Assembly (NCBI GenBank): GCA_963668615.2
Contig: CAXXCL010000003.1
Location: 124,001 to 188,000, forward strand
DNA: 64,000 nt
Source of the DNA: JAAYPI01 sp963668615
Lineage (GTDB): Bacteria > Bacteroidota > Bacteroidia > Bacteroidales > Paludibacteraceae
Direction of reading: 5' to 3'
Below are positions 1 through 8,322 of this stretch, one piece after another (within the stretch, counting starts at the first letter, position 1; every line of letters starts with the position of its first letter). The notes under the pieces were generated by a model, which worked only from the letters and a program-made list of their open reading frames with translations, was not told the origin of the DNA and did not search any database. Made by a program: the position numbers and the translations under genes.

Positions 1-860
1 ATAATATCACGAACGTCATAAGGCTGTTTTGGATCAGAAGGAATTATTTCTCCAATTCTCTTTTTAAACGTTGGAGCCTTAGGCTCAATACTATGTGCTT
101 TTTTGATGTTGTTAGCAGGAAGAAGGCTTATCAATTTTTTGATTTGTTCAAAACACTCAAGTTCTCCTTTAGCATAAAAATGGGCATTACCTGTTATTTT
201 GGCATGTACCATAGCACCGCCTAATTCTTCTTGTGAAATCACTTCACCTAGAACAGATTCTACCACATTCGGACCAGTGATAAACATCTTTGAAATATTT
301 TCTACTACAAAAACGAAGTCCGTAAGAGCCGGAGAATAAACTGCTCCACCTGCACAAGGACCTAATATAACAGAAATTTGAGGAATAACACCGGAAGCCA
401 TTGTATTTCGGTAGAAAATCTCGCCATAACCAGCCAAAGCGCCTATACCTTCTTGAATACGAGCACCACCCGAATCATTGATTCCAATACAAGGGACTTT
501 CATTTTCAAAGCATGATCCATAATTTTAGTAATCTTGCGAGCATGTTTTAAACCTAAAGATCCCCCCATTACGGTAAAATCTTGGGCGTAAATACATACC
601 GGATTACCAAACATTGTACCAATACCAGTTATAACACCATCGCCATGAAGCGTTTTTTTATCCATTCCAAAGTTACGTTCTTCGTGTTCTACAAACAAAT
701 CGTACTCATAAAATGAATTTTCATCAAGCAACGACAAGATACGTTCGCGAGCTGTCAATTTCCCCATTGCGTTTTGTTTCTCAATGGCAGCATCTCCACC
801 ACCTTTTTGAAAGATAGCAGTCTTTTCCCGCAATTCTAAAATGTCTTTTTCTAATGACAT
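1..860 (-). CDS. acyl-CoA (propionyl/methylmalonyl-CoA) carboxyltransferase subunit, partial
   Basis: Carboxyltransferase (beta) subunit of a biotin-dependent acyl-CoA carboxylase or decarboxylase, moving CO2 between carboxybiotin and propionyl-CoA. Reading from ATG at 860 the protein starts MSLEKDILELREKTAIFQKG and carries the family signatures GINDSGGARIQEG, GPCAGGAVYSPALTDF and an ITGP stretch. About 286 of roughly 515 residues are present; the C-terminus lies beyond the window edge. It is clearly paralogous to the complete gene at 30461-32017, but sits alone here, away from biotin carrier and epimerase genes. Whether it serves a carboxylase (with a biotin carboxylase outside the window) or a decarboxylase cannot be told. 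Confidence 0.9.
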   Translation of the reverse strand, partial: MSLEKDILELREKTAIFQKGGGDAAIEKQNAMGKLTARERILSLLDENSFYEYDLFVEHEERNFGMDKKTLHGDGVITGIGTMFGNPVCIYAQDFTVMGGSLGLKHARKITKIMDHALKMKVPCIGINDSGGARIQEGIGALAGYGEIFYRNTMASGVIPQISVILGPCAGGAVYSPALTDFVFVVENISKMFITGPNVVESVLGEVISQEELGGAMVHAKITGNAHFYAKGELECFEQIKKLISLLPANNIKKAHSIEPKAPTFKKRIGEIIPSDPKQPYDVRDI

Positions 861-906
861 AATTGTTTTACTGTTTAGTGAATATTTTAAAAATTACAAT
901 GAAGTG

Positions 907-914
907 CAAAGTTA
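907..914 (-). promoter_or_regulatory. Bacteroidota-type -7 box for the carboxyltransferase gene
   Basis: The minus strand reads TAACTTTG, matching TAnnTTTG, 47 bases before the ATG at 860. No good -33 TTTG is seen at the expected distance, so the call is tentative. Confidence 0.4.
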
Positions 915-1050
915 CTAATTTCTTTTATTTACAATAGTTTTGTTTCAACTAATTATAGCATGTTTTTATAATTAGTTGATTATTAAACTATTATAATACA
1001 CAAAATAAGTATTAATGTGCAATTCATTCTTTTTTCAGAAAAATATCGAC

Positions 1051-1084
1051 AAAAAAAATAGACCTTAAAAAGGTCTATTTTTTT
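1051..1084 (-). terminator. intrinsic terminator of serS
   Basis: Stem AATAGACCT / AGGTCTATT (1057-1065 with 1071-1079) with loop TAAAA, flanked by A-runs and T-runs on both sides, so it could work in both directions. It lies just past the serS stop on the minus strand. Confidence 0.8.
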
Positions 1085-1126
1085 ATACAAAGTTGTATAA
1101 CTTACAATATATTAGGACTTACCATG

Positions 1127-2398
1127 TTAATTGATGATATCAAAACCGGTAAATGGCACCAAGGCTTTAGGAATTTTAATTCCTTCCGGTGTCTGATTAT
1201 TTTCCAACAAAGCTGCTACAATTCTTGGTAAAGCCATCGCACTACCATTTAATGTATGACAAAGATTTGTTTTTTTATCTCCTGTTCTGAAACGACATTT
1301 TAGTCTATTGGCTTGATAGCTTTCGAAATTGGATACAGAACTTACCTCCAACCAACGTTGTTGAGCTGCAGAATATACTTCAAAATCAAACGTAAGTGCC
1401 GATGTAAAACTTATATCTCCACCACACAAACGAAGGATACGCCAAGGAAGCTCCAATTTATCAACCAATGTTTGAACATAATCGACCATTTGTTGAAGCG
1501 TTTCATACGACTTGTCAGGATGCTGTATTTGTACAATTTCCACTTTATCAAATTGATGTAAACGATTCAAGCCCCTAACATCCTTGCCATAAGAACCGGC
1601 TTCTCTACGAAAACAAGCTGAATACGCCGTGTTTTTTATGGGAAGATCCTTTTCATTCAAAATGACATCGCGGTACAAATTAGTTACCGGCACCTCAGCT
1701 GTCGGGATTAAGTACAAATCATCAACCGTGCAGTGATACATTTGACCTTCCTTATCAGGAAGTTGTCCTGTTCCATAGCCAGAAGCCGCATTGACCACAT
1801 AAGGTGGTTGAATCTCAAGGTAACCCGCTGCATTTGCATTAGACAAGAAAAAACTAATCAATGCTCTTTGTAACTGTGCTCCCTTACCCTTATACACAGG
1901 AAATCCTGCTCCTGATATTTTCACACCAAGTTCAAAGTCAATCAAATCATATTTTTTTGCCAAATCCCAATGAGGAAGAGCATTGGCAGGCAAAGTAGGT
2001 ATTAACCCACCCATTTTTTCCACAATGTTATCTTCGGCACCTTTACCTTCGGGAACACTACTATGTGGCAAATTAGGAATTTGCACTAACAAATCCACTA
2101 AAGCTTTTTCTGCAACATCAAGTTCTGCCGAAAGTTGTTTGCTTTTTTCCTTTAGCAAAGCTGTTTTTTCTTTTGAAGCATCGGCTTCTTCCTTTTTGCC
2201 TTGCTTGAACAATTCACCAATTATCTTTGACAAGCCATTGACTTCGGCCAAAATTTCATCCAATTGTGTTTGTTTATTTTTACGTAACGTATCCAAGGAA
2301 ACTACCTTTGCTATAATTCCCTTACCATCGAAATGTTTTTTTGCTAAACGAGCAATAACATCATCGGCGTTTTCTGTTATATATTTTGTTGTAAGCAT
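1127..2398 (-). CDS. serS: seryl-tRNA synthetase
   Basis: Charges tRNA-Ser and tRNA-Sec with serine in the cytoplasm. The 423-residue length is normal for bacterial SerRS. The N-terminal antiparallel coiled-coil arm spans roughly residues 30-100 (Lys/Glu-rich). The class II core shows motif 2 around CFRREAGSYGKDVRGLNRLH and motif 3 around LNGSAMALPRIVAALLENN. It lies downstream of rpmA, separated from it by a hairpin at 2412-2457, and ends at a strong terminator. Identification is secure. Confidence 0.97.
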   Translation of the reverse strand: MLTTKYITENADDVIARLAKKHFDGKGIIAKVVSLDTLRKNKQTQLDEILAEVNGLSKIIGELFKQGKKEEADASKEKTALLKEKSKQLSAELDVAEKALVDLLVQIPNLPHSSVPEGKGAEDNIVEKMGGLIPTLPANALPHWDLAKKYDLIDFELGVKISGAGFPVYKGKGAQLQRALISFFLSNANAAGYLEIQPPYVVNAASGYGTGQLPDKEGQMYHCTVDDLYLIPTAEVPVTNLYRDVILNEKDLPIKNTAYSACFRREAGSYGKDVRGLNRLHQFDKVEIVQIQHPDKSYETLQQMVDYVQTLVDKLELPWRILRLCGGDISFTSALTFDFEVYSAAQQRWLEVSSVSNFESYQANRLKCRFRTGDKKTNLCHTLNGSAMALPRIVAALLENNQTPEGIKIPKALVPFTGFDIIN

Positions 2399-2411
2399 AT
2401 TTGTAAAAATA

Positions 2412-2457
2412 AAAACCTCACCTTTACTTCTTTCGAGAAGATAAGAGGAGAGGTTTT
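2412..2457 (-). terminator. terminator hairpin between rpmA and serS
   Basis: AAAACCTC (2412-2419) pairs with GAGGTTTT (2450-2457), with an inner hairpin CTTCT-TTCG-AGAAG capped by a TTCG tetraloop. On the minus strand a T-rich stretch follows, so it probably ends the rplU-rpmA transcript ahead of serS. Confidence 0.65.
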
Positions 2458-2477
2458 AATATTATTTTCTAAAAAGT

Positions 2478-2741
2478 TTAGTTTTTCTCGATTGGTTGTA
2501 TAGATACAAACGAACGATTATCTTTTCTTCTTCTAAATACTACATTACCATCAATTAGAGCAAATAAAGTATGATCTTTACCTATTCCCATATTTTCACC
2601 GGGATGATGAACCGTACCACGTTGTCTGATTATGATGTTACCTGCTTTTGCAAATTGTCCACCAAAAATCTTTACTCCAAGTCGTTTACTTTCTGACTCA
2701 CGTCCGTTCTTAGAACTACCGACGCCTTTTTTATGTGCCAT
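2478..2741 (-). CDS. rpmA: 50S ribosomal protein L27
   Basis: Small basic ribosomal protein whose N-terminus reaches the peptidyl-transferase centre. The 87-residue protein starts MAHKKGVGSSKNGRESESKR, the unprocessed Gram-negative form without the cleavable extension found in Firmicutes, and contains the GGQFAKAGNIIIRQRGT core. It lies 20 bases downstream of rplU in the usual rplU-rpmA pair. Confidence 0.97.
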   Translation of the reverse strand: MAHKKGVGSSKNGRESESKRLGVKIFGGQFAKAGNIIIRQRGTVHHPGENMGIGKDHTLFALIDGNVVFRRRKDNRSFVSIQPIEKN

Positions 2742-2761
2742 TTCTTATACTCCTTTATTCG

Positions 2762-3073
2762 TTAAGCAACTACTTCCTTAATCATTAACTCTGTAAAACA
2801 TTGACGGTGACCGTTTCTAGCTCTGTAACCTTTTCTTCTTTTCTTTTTGAAGACAATTACTTTTTCCCCCTTCACGTGAGAAAGAACTTCAGCTACAACT
2901 TTAGCTCCTTTTACAGTTGGCAAACCAACTTTTACTTTTCCGTCGACATCAACAAGTAGAACATTTTCAAATTCTACAGTCGCACCGCGTTCTTCATTCA
3001 AGCGATGAACAAACAATCTTCTGTCTTTTTCAACTCTAAACTGTTGTCCCGCAATTTCAACAATAGCGTACAT
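2762..3073 (-). CDS. rplU: 50S ribosomal protein L21
   Basis: Ribosomal protein of the large subunit that binds 23S rRNA. It is 103 residues, of normal length, beginning MYAIVEIAGQQFRVEKDR and containing the family stretch VIVFKKKRRKGYRARNGHRQ. It is first gene of an rplU-rpmA operon, preceded by a good promoter (3156-3186) and a strongly folded 5' leader (3100-3152) that could provide regulation. Confidence 0.97.
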   Translation of the reverse strand: MYAIVEIAGQQFRVEKDRRLFVHRLNEERGATVEFENVLLVDVDGKVKVGLPTVKGAKVVAEVLSHVKGEKVIVFKKKRRKGYRARNGHRQCFTELMIKEVVA

Positions 3074-3099
3074 ACTTATAAAATATTTTTATAATGATA

Positions 3100-3152
3100 C
3101 CTTCGTTAGGTGAATACAAAGAGTATTACTTGTTTACCTCTACGAAATCAGG
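3100..3152 (-). promoter_or_regulatory. structured 5' leader RNA of rplU-rpmA
   Basis: On the minus strand the leader can fold into one long interrupted hairpin. TTCGT (3102-3106 region) pairs with ACGAA (3142-3146), AGGT (3108-3111) with ACCT (3136-3139), and an apical AATAC/GTATT stem (3113-3117 with 3123-3127) closes a five-base loop. It begins almost at the predicted transcription start. L21 leaders are known in other phyla; membership of a known family was not tested. Confidence 0.5.
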
Positions 3153-3155
3153 TTG

Positions 3156-3186
3156 CAAAATTAAGATTTTTTTCATTGTTAGCAAA
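3156..3186 (-). promoter_or_regulatory. promoter of rplU-rpmA
   Basis: Minus-strand TTTG (3183-3186), 19 bases, then TAATTTTG (3156-3163): a full match to the Bacteroidota housekeeping consensus TTTG-N19-21-TAnnTTTG. The start site should fall near 3150, at the base of the folded leader. Confidence 0.7.
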
Positions 3187-3207
3187 TAATTTGCTTGTTT
3201 TTTTGCA

Positions 3208-3954
3208 CTACAAAGAGATTTTAAGCCCATCATAAGCAAAAAAAACATTGTCAGGCAATCGTTTTTCTGTTTCTGCTTGTTTTCCCATTTCATGGCTCAT
3301 GTGAGTTAAATAAACCTTCTTTGCCTTGGTGCTCTCAGCAAAATCGAGAGCTTCCTGCAAAGAAAAATGCGAAAAATGCGATTTTAGACGCAAGGCATCA
3401 ACTACCAACACATCCAAATCGGACAATTTGGATAATTCTGCGTCATCAATATAACTTACATCCGTTATATAAGCAAATCTTTCAATTCTGAAGCCTAAAA
3501 TAGGTAGTACGGAATGGGCAACACGTATGGGTATGATTGGAATATCGTCAATATTAAAGGGCTTATTTTCAATCTCATTCAGTGAAATTTGGGGAACGCC
3601 CGGATATTTACTTTCACCAAAACAATACGGTAGATTTCTGAGAATAATGTCACAAACACGTTTTTCAGCATAGATGGGTATACTGCCAAAATTTCGCAAA
3701 TCATCAATTCCATTGAGATGATCGTAATGCTCATGAGTAATCAAAACGGCTGAAATATCGGTTATTTTATTACGCAACACTTGCTGTCTAAAATCGGGTC
3801 CGCAATCTATCAAGACATTCTTATCTTTTACTGTTACAATGACCGAAGAACGCAAACGTTTATCCCGTGGGTCATCTGACAAACAAGTGGCACAATTACA
3901 ATTGATATAAGGAATGCCGGTTGAGGTTCCGGTTCCCAAAAATAGCACATCCAT
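3208..3954 (-). CDS. MBL-fold metallohydrolase, PhnP/RNase Z-like
   Basis: Metallo-beta-lactamase-fold hydrolase of 248 residues, probably a cytosolic phosphodiesterase. The metal site is visible as THEHYDHLNG (HxHxDH, about residues 73-80), preceded by a Cys-rich segment CNCATC near residue 20 as seen in PhnP-type proteins, and followed by a late LTHMSHEM histidine motif. PhnP cleaves cyclic phosphodiesters in phosphonate use, but no phn genes lie nearby, so the substrate is unknown. It sits 6 bases from the methyltransferase gene upstream, so the two are probably co-transcribed. Confidence 0.8.
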   Translation of the reverse strand: MDVLFLGTGTSTGIPYINCNCATCLSDDPRDKRLRSSVIVTVKDKNVLIDCGPDFRQQVLRNKITDISAVLITHEHYDHLNGIDDLRNFGSIPIYAEKRVCDIILRNLPYCFGESKYPGVPQISLNEIENKPFNIDDIPIIPIRVAHSVLPILGFRIERFAYITDVSYIDDAELSKLSDLDVLVVDALRLKSHFSHFSLQEALDFAESTKAKKVYLTHMSHEMGKQAETEKRLPDNVFFAYDGLKISL

Positions 3955-3960
3955 GATTGG

Positions 3961-5313
3961 TTATATAAAACTTTTAAAATTGCTTTGACTGATATTCATA
4001 CGAATTCTCCACTCTTGCGGATAAAGATTGTTACACCTATTTCCAAGATTTTTCACCCACCCTATAGGCATATTTTTATAGGTTAAAAGTACCAAACCTT
4101 TTGGAGAATTGGGCAAAGCAATTGCTTCTTTTTTCAAAAATAAAATAGCCGTTTGCCAATCGACTTCTTGTATTTGCACGGCTTCCTTATCTATATATTT
4201 ACTTAATGCCAAATGCTGAGCATACACAATATTTTCTCCTTTTTTCTCCGCTATTAAAATACCTGATAGCAAAACATTTAACTTCTTTTCTAGAAATTCA
4301 ATTTCTGTACTTTTAGCCAATGGAATGGCAGAAATATAATTGTCCGACAACCGAAAACCCCATTTGTCAGAATCTTGCAAAAGAGCTTTTATTTGAGATG
4401 AGACCTTTGTTTTTTGCGGTTTTTCTTCTTTTATTTTCAAACGTTTGATAGCATCATCAGTTTTGCGTAAAGCCGCAATAAAAAAACCTTCTCCTTTGGT
4501 TTTATGAGGAAAAAATCGGTAGCCAAGACTCGTTTCCGTAATATTAAATTCATCCTTAATAGAAACTTTCAAATATTCAGCTCCCAAGTTTTCAATTATC
4601 CATTTCACATTCTCTTCATTTTCCTTTCGGTTGTATGTGCACGTGCTATAAATGAGAACACCATCCGTTTTAAGTGCATTCCACACACTTGCCAAAATAT
4701 TTTGCTGACGTTTAGCACACATTTCTACATTAGACAATGACCACTCGCTAATAGCATTCGTATCCTTTCGGAACATACCCTCACCGGAACACGGAGCATC
4801 GACCAACATGACATCAAAAAACGAATGCAGGTTTTGAAAATCTTCCGGTTTATTATTGCTAACTAAAGCATTACCATTTCCGCATTTGGCAAGATTTTCT
4901 GCCAAAATATAAGCACGTGAACGAATAATTTCATTACTTACTAATAAACTGCCTTCAGACAAAAGGTTTGATAAATGCGTTGATTTTCCTCCCGGAGCCG
5001 CACACAAATCGAGGACATTTACAGGAGTTGTAACATACTGTTTTATAATCTGTTCCAAGAACATAGAACTCGCTTCCTGCACATAATATGCTCCGGCATG
5101 AAACAACGGATCGGCAGTAAAAAGAGGCCTTTCGGGCAAATAATAGCCAGTGCTACACCACGGTACCGGTTGAAAAGTAACATTGGGCGTAAATTTTGCA
5201 TTAAAACGAATACTGGTAAGTGATTCTTGGTCCAAAGCAGCTAAAAAGTCTGCAGACTCATCGTTCTCTAAAAGGGTCTTGATACTCCGTATAAATTCTT
5301 GTGGCAAGTTCAT
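3961..5313 (-). CDS. RsmF-like rRNA cytosine-C5 methyltransferase (NOL1/NOP2/Sun family)
   Basis: SAM-dependent RNA m5C methyltransferase of 450 residues. SAM-binding motif DLCAAPGGKSTHL lies near residue 105; the two catalytic cysteines are in DAPCSGEGMFRKD and YSTCTYNRKENEENV. A C-terminal region of about 150 residues resembles the RsmF extension with a PUA-like domain. RsmF acts on 16S rRNA C1407 in E. coli; the exact site here is inferred from similarity. Divergent from the gene at 5388, with a -7 box at 5342-5349. Confidence 0.85.
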   Translation of the reverse strand: MNLPQEFIRSIKTLLENDESADFLAALDQESLTSIRFNAKFTPNVTFQPVPWCSTGYYLPERPLFTADPLFHAGAYYVQEASSMFLEQIIKQYVTTPVNVLDLCAAPGGKSTHLSNLLSEGSLLVSNEIIRSRAYILAENLAKCGNGNALVSNNKPEDFQNLHSFFDVMLVDAPCSGEGMFRKDTNAISEWSLSNVEMCAKRQQNILASVWNALKTDGVLIYSTCTYNRKENEENVKWIIENLGAEYLKVSIKDEFNITETSLGYRFFPHKTKGEGFFIAALRKTDDAIKRLKIKEEKPQKTKVSSQIKALLQDSDKWGFRLSDNYISAIPLAKSTEIEFLEKKLNVLLSGILIAEKKGENIVYAQHLALSKYIDKEAVQIQEVDWQTAILFLKKEAIALPNSPKGLVLLTYKNMPIGWVKNLGNRCNNLYPQEWRIRMNISQSNFKSFI

Positions 5314-5341
5314 TTTAGCCTAATTTTGTGTAACACAACGG

Positions 5342-5349
5342 CAAAGGTA
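5342..5349 (-). promoter_or_regulatory. -7 box for the RsmF-like gene
   Basis: Minus-strand TACCTTTG, a full match to TAnnTTTG, 29 bases before the ATG at 5313. It is the minus-strand half of a divergent promoter pair. Confidence 0.5.
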
Positions 5350-5363
5350 ATAATATTTTTCAC

Positions 5364-5371
5364 TACTTTTG
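5364..5371 (+). promoter_or_regulatory. -7 box for the RsmI-like gene
   Basis: TACTTTTG matches TAnnTTTG and ends 17 bases before the ATG at 5388. Only 14 bases separate it from the opposing -7 box, so the two promoters overlap. Confidence 0.5.
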
Positions 5372-5387
5372 TGAAAACAAATGCTAT

Positions 5388-6092
5388 ATGCAAGGAACAT
5401 TATACCTCATTCCTACCACTTTAGGTGATTGCGATTTAAACACTGTTTTACCCTCTTATAACAGTGAAATCATTAAAAAAATACATTTTTTTATAGTAGA
5501 AGATGTACGAACGACACGTCGCTTTTTAAAAAAAGTAGATAAGGATATTGATATTGACCAATTGCAATTTTTTGAATTGAACAAGCATACATCTCCTGAA
5601 AAATTCTCAGAATATTTGATCCCTCTTTCGACAGGAAATGATATTGGGATTATTTCCGAAGCCGGTTGTCCCGCAATTGCCGACCCGGGAGCAGATGTGG
5701 TACGTTTGGCACAAGAAAAAAGCTACAAAGTAGTACCCTTAGTGGGACCTTCCTCTATTTTGCTTTCGTTGATGGGATCGGGATTTAATGGACAAAGTTT
5801 TTCTTTTTTCGGTTATTTACCTGTGCAAGAAGAAGATAGAGTGAAAACACTGAAAAAATTAGAGAGGAAGGTATATGCGGAAGAGCAAACACAGATTTTT
5901 ATTGAAACGCCCTACCGTAATATGAAAATGCTATCGGATATTTTGACACACTGCCAACCCAATACCAAACTTTGTATTGCCATTGATATAACCTTGGAAA
6001 CAGAATTCATTAGAACAAAAACTATACAGGATTGGAAAAAAAGTCCTCCTGACTTGAATAAACGTCCCTGCATTTTTTTGTTATACAAATAG
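5388..6092 (+). CDS. SAM-dependent methyltransferase, RsmI/tetrapyrrole methylase family
   Basis: Protein of 234 residues of the tetrapyrrole (corrin/porphyrin) methylase fold. It shows the RsmI-type signatures SEAGCPAIADPGADVVRLAQ and GPSSILLSLMGSGFNG, with GYLP following. RsmI 2'-O-methylates C1402 of 16S rRNA; this shorter Bacteroidota version lacks the N-terminal and C-terminal extras of the E. coli protein, so the precise target is uncertain. The start ATG follows a -7 box at a sensible distance. Confidence 0.8.
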   Translation: MQGTLYLIPTTLGDCDLNTVLPSYNSEIIKKIHFFIVEDVRTTRRFLKKVDKDIDIDQLQFFELNKHTSPEKFSEYLIPLSTGNDIGIISEAGCPAIADPGADVVRLAQEKSYKVVPLVGPSSILLSLMGSGFNGQSFSFFGYLPVQEEDRVKTLKKLERKVYAEEQTQIFIETPYRNMKMLSDILTHCQPNTKLCIAIDITLETEFIRTKTIQDWKKSPPDLNKRPCIFLLYK

Positions 6093-6140
6093 GACAAACA
6101 TTTGTTAATTTTTATTCATCACTAATAATTCTATACATAC

Positions 6141-6567
6141 ATGAAAAACAAAAGAAGAAATTTTTAAGCTGATAAACGAGAATCCTGTATTTCATTTAGC
6201 TACTGTTGAAAATGGAAAACCACACGTTCGAGGAATGCTTTTGTTTAAAGCTGATAACGAACAAGGCATTATCTTTCATACCGGCACATTCAAAGATTTG
6301 TATCGACAGCTGCAGGCTAATCCATCGGTAGAAATGTGTTTTCACTGCCAAAAAACAGGTGAACAAATCCGTATTTCGGGCGATTTGGTGCAAGACAAGA
6401 GTCTCGATTTAATTGAGGAAATTTACAACCACCCTACGCGTGCATTTTTACGCAACTTTGGCGAAAGCATCAAAGAAAGAATGGCGGTATACCGGATGAT
6501 ACATGGAAAAGCAACCGTATGGACAATGGAAAAAAATTTTGAACCAAATTCTTTCATTGAATTTTAA
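6141..6567 (+). CDS. pyridoxamine 5'-phosphate oxidase-family protein, frameshift at codon 2-3
   Basis: Small split-barrel flavin-binding protein. The long reading frame encodes KTKEEIFKLINENPVFHLAT and continues to 6567, ending NSFIEF. Family members start with a Met directly before this KTKEEI-type stretch. Here ATG at 6141 is followed by five A's, which puts it one base out of frame; with four A's it would read MKTKEEIF in frame with everything downstream. The first in-frame ATG is at 6235 and would remove the first strand of the barrel. So either the start codon is broken by a +1 insertion or the base is a sequencing error. The enzyme activity and substrate are unknown; a flavin or F420-type cofactor is likely. 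Confidence 0.7.
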
Positions 6568-6749
6568 CTGTACAAAACAATGTAAAACAACTTTATAACT
6601 AAACGAAACAGATTGTTAATACCTAAAGTTTGGTTTTGAAAGATTGTAATATCCAGCAGTGTGGATGAAAATCAGAAAGTTTAATTAGCTTGCAAATAGG
6701 GTAACAATATTGTTAAAAAGATTGATTGATAAACCTCAAAAATAAATTG

Positions 6750-7304
6750 ATGCTAAGCAATTTATTGAAAATATTGCAACAAAATCCAAACAATTGGAAA
6801 CAATGCAAGGATTTTTTTCAGGAAAAAGAACTTTCTGCCAAAACCACCTTATTGCACGAAGGAGAAGTTGCACAAAATATATACTTCATGCAAAAAGGAT
6901 GCTTGAGGATATGGTTTAACGATGAAGGGAAAGACATTACGTTTCAGTTTTTCTTTGAAGGACAAGCTGTATCTTCAATTGAAAGTTTTTTTACCCGCCA
7001 GCCCAGTTTATTTTCATTAGAAAACATCGAACCCTCAACTGTAATACTACTCAGTCACAAAGACTTTGACACTATTAATGAGTTATATCCTGAAATTAAA
7101 AGCGGATTTCAGAATATACTATTGCAACGGATGACTAACTACGCAGGACTTTTCTTGTCAAGAATAAAAGACAATCCGCGAAAACGCTACGAAGATTTGC
7201 TAAAAAACCATCCTGAAATTATTCAACGCGTACCGCAGCATTACATTGCATCCTATCTGGGAATCACCCCCATTTCATTAAGCAGGATACGAAATAAACG
7301 ATAG
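6750..7304 (+). CDS. Crp/Fnr-family transcriptional regulator
   Basis: One-component regulator of about 184 residues. The cyclic-nucleotide-binding-like beta-barrel covers residues ~20-120 (segment EGEVAQNIYFMQKGCLRIWF). The C-terminus carries a short winged-helix/HTH ending YLGITPISLSRIRNK. No FNR-type cysteine cluster is seen. I chose ATG at 6750; a TTG at 6726 in frame would add eight residues. It lies 40 bases before a DJ-1/PfpI gene and may control it or the nearby flavin protein. Confidence 0.8.
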   Translation: MLSNLLKILQQNPNNWKQCKDFFQEKELSAKTTLLHEGEVAQNIYFMQKGCLRIWFNDEGKDITFQFFFEGQAVSSIESFFTRQPSLFSLENIEPSTVILLSHKDFDTINELYPEIKSGFQNILLQRMTNYAGLFLSRIKDNPRKRYEDLLKNHPEIIQRVPQHYIASYLGITPISLSRIRNKR

Positions 7305-7343
7305 ATATTTTTTAACTGACAAAATAAATAAAATTTCAAACTT

Positions 7344-7982
7344 ATGAACAACCCTCTTACAATTGCCATTTTTCTCTTTGACAACTTTGCAGCTCTTGAT
7401 GTTGTAGGGCCATACGAAATATTATCTAAAATTCCACAATCCAAAATTTATATGACGGCTGTAAAAAAGGGATTGTACAAAGATGTCAAAGGAATGCAAA
7501 TAATGGCGAATTATTCATTAGAAGATATACAAAATCCTGACATACTGCTTATTCCGGGAGGATTTGGTATTGATGCCTTATTACAAAATTCAGAGGTGAT
7601 AAGATGGATTCAGAACAGTCACGCTACCAGTCAGTGGACAGTTTCCGTATGTTCCGGAGCCTTACTATTAGCTGCAGCAGGCATATTAAAAGGGGTCAAA
7701 GCAACGACCCACTGGAATCGTAAAGAACAATTGAAAAAATACGGCGTAATAATAGAAAATAAACGCTATGTGCAAGACGAAAAAATAATTACTGCAGCAG
7801 GCGTTTCAGCAGGTATAGATATGTCTTTATATCTCCTAAGCCTGATTGTTAACGAAAGCTATGCCAAGACTATACAACTGGCAATGGAATACGATCCGCA
7901 ACCTCCTTTTGATTGTGGTTCGCCGGAAAAAGCTCCTCTGGAAATTGTAAACCGAATTCGACAATCAAGCACTTTGAAATAA
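7344..7982 (+). CDS. DJ-1/PfpI-family protein
   Basis: Protein of 212 residues with the class I glutamine-amidotransferase-like fold. The nucleophile elbow is VSVCSGALLLAAAGILKG (Cys near residue 104), followed by ATTHW, a His typical of the isonitrile hydratase/AraC-linked subgroup. Strand-helix opening ILLIPGGFG is also typical. It lacks the C-terminal AraC HTH found in GATase-type regulators. Likely a stress-related hydrolase or amidase; the reaction cannot be specified. Confidence 0.75.
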   Translation: MNNPLTIAIFLFDNFAALDVVGPYEILSKIPQSKIYMTAVKKGLYKDVKGMQIMANYSLEDIQNPDILLIPGGFGIDALLQNSEVIRWIQNSHATSQWTVSVCSGALLLAAAGILKGVKATTHWNRKEQLKKYGVIIENKRYVQDEKIITAAGVSAGIDMSLYLLSLIVNESYAKTIQLAMEYDPQPPFDCGSPEKAPLEIVNRIRQSSTLK

Positions 7983-8063
7983 TTTTATCGTCAATAACTA
8001 CTTTTCAAAACAGCAAACTGCTTTTATTAACAATTGTTATCGTCCAACAAATTACAGCGTTTA

Positions 8064-8071
8064 TATCTTTG
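8064..8071 (+). promoter_or_regulatory. -7 box for the ferredoxin gene
   Basis: TATCTTTG matches TAnnTTTG and lies 17 bases before the ATG at 8089. No clear -33 TTTG. Confidence 0.4.
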
Positions 8072-8088
8072 CCTAAAAATAGACGGCT

Positions 8089-8322
8089 ATGAGACCTCTT
8101 GTTTTCAACCGAAGTTATAGAAATACGGCTTTTGTTCAACTAGATAACCATAATTGCAGAGCCTGTTGGGCTTGTTTGGATGCATGCCCCAATAATGTAA
8201 TCGGAAGAGTCAACCTTCCATGGCACAAACATGCACTATTTATTGAAACGACGAAATGCACGGGATGCCTGAAGTGTGTGAAAGTCTGTAAACATGATGC
8301 ACTTAAAAAACGATACATATGA
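8089..8322 (+). CDS. 2x[4Fe-4S] ferredoxin
   Basis: Electron carrier of 77 residues with two classic cluster motifs: CRACWACLDACPNN (residues ~22-35) and CTGCLKCVKVCKHDA (~58-72). Its stop overlaps the start of the next gene in ATGA (8319-8322), so the two are translationally coupled. The partner is a small heme- or quinone-type membrane protein, suggesting electron exchange with the membrane pool. The donor and acceptor are unknown. Confidence 0.88.
   Translation: MRPLVFNRSYRNTAFVQLDNHNCRACWACLDACPNNVIGRVNLPWHKHALFIETTKCTGCLKCVKVCKHDALKKRYI

Noticed and set aside
1983..2444. Plus-strand 153-codon ORF rich in Ser/Phe
   Set aside because: Antisense to serS, no motif, biased composition.
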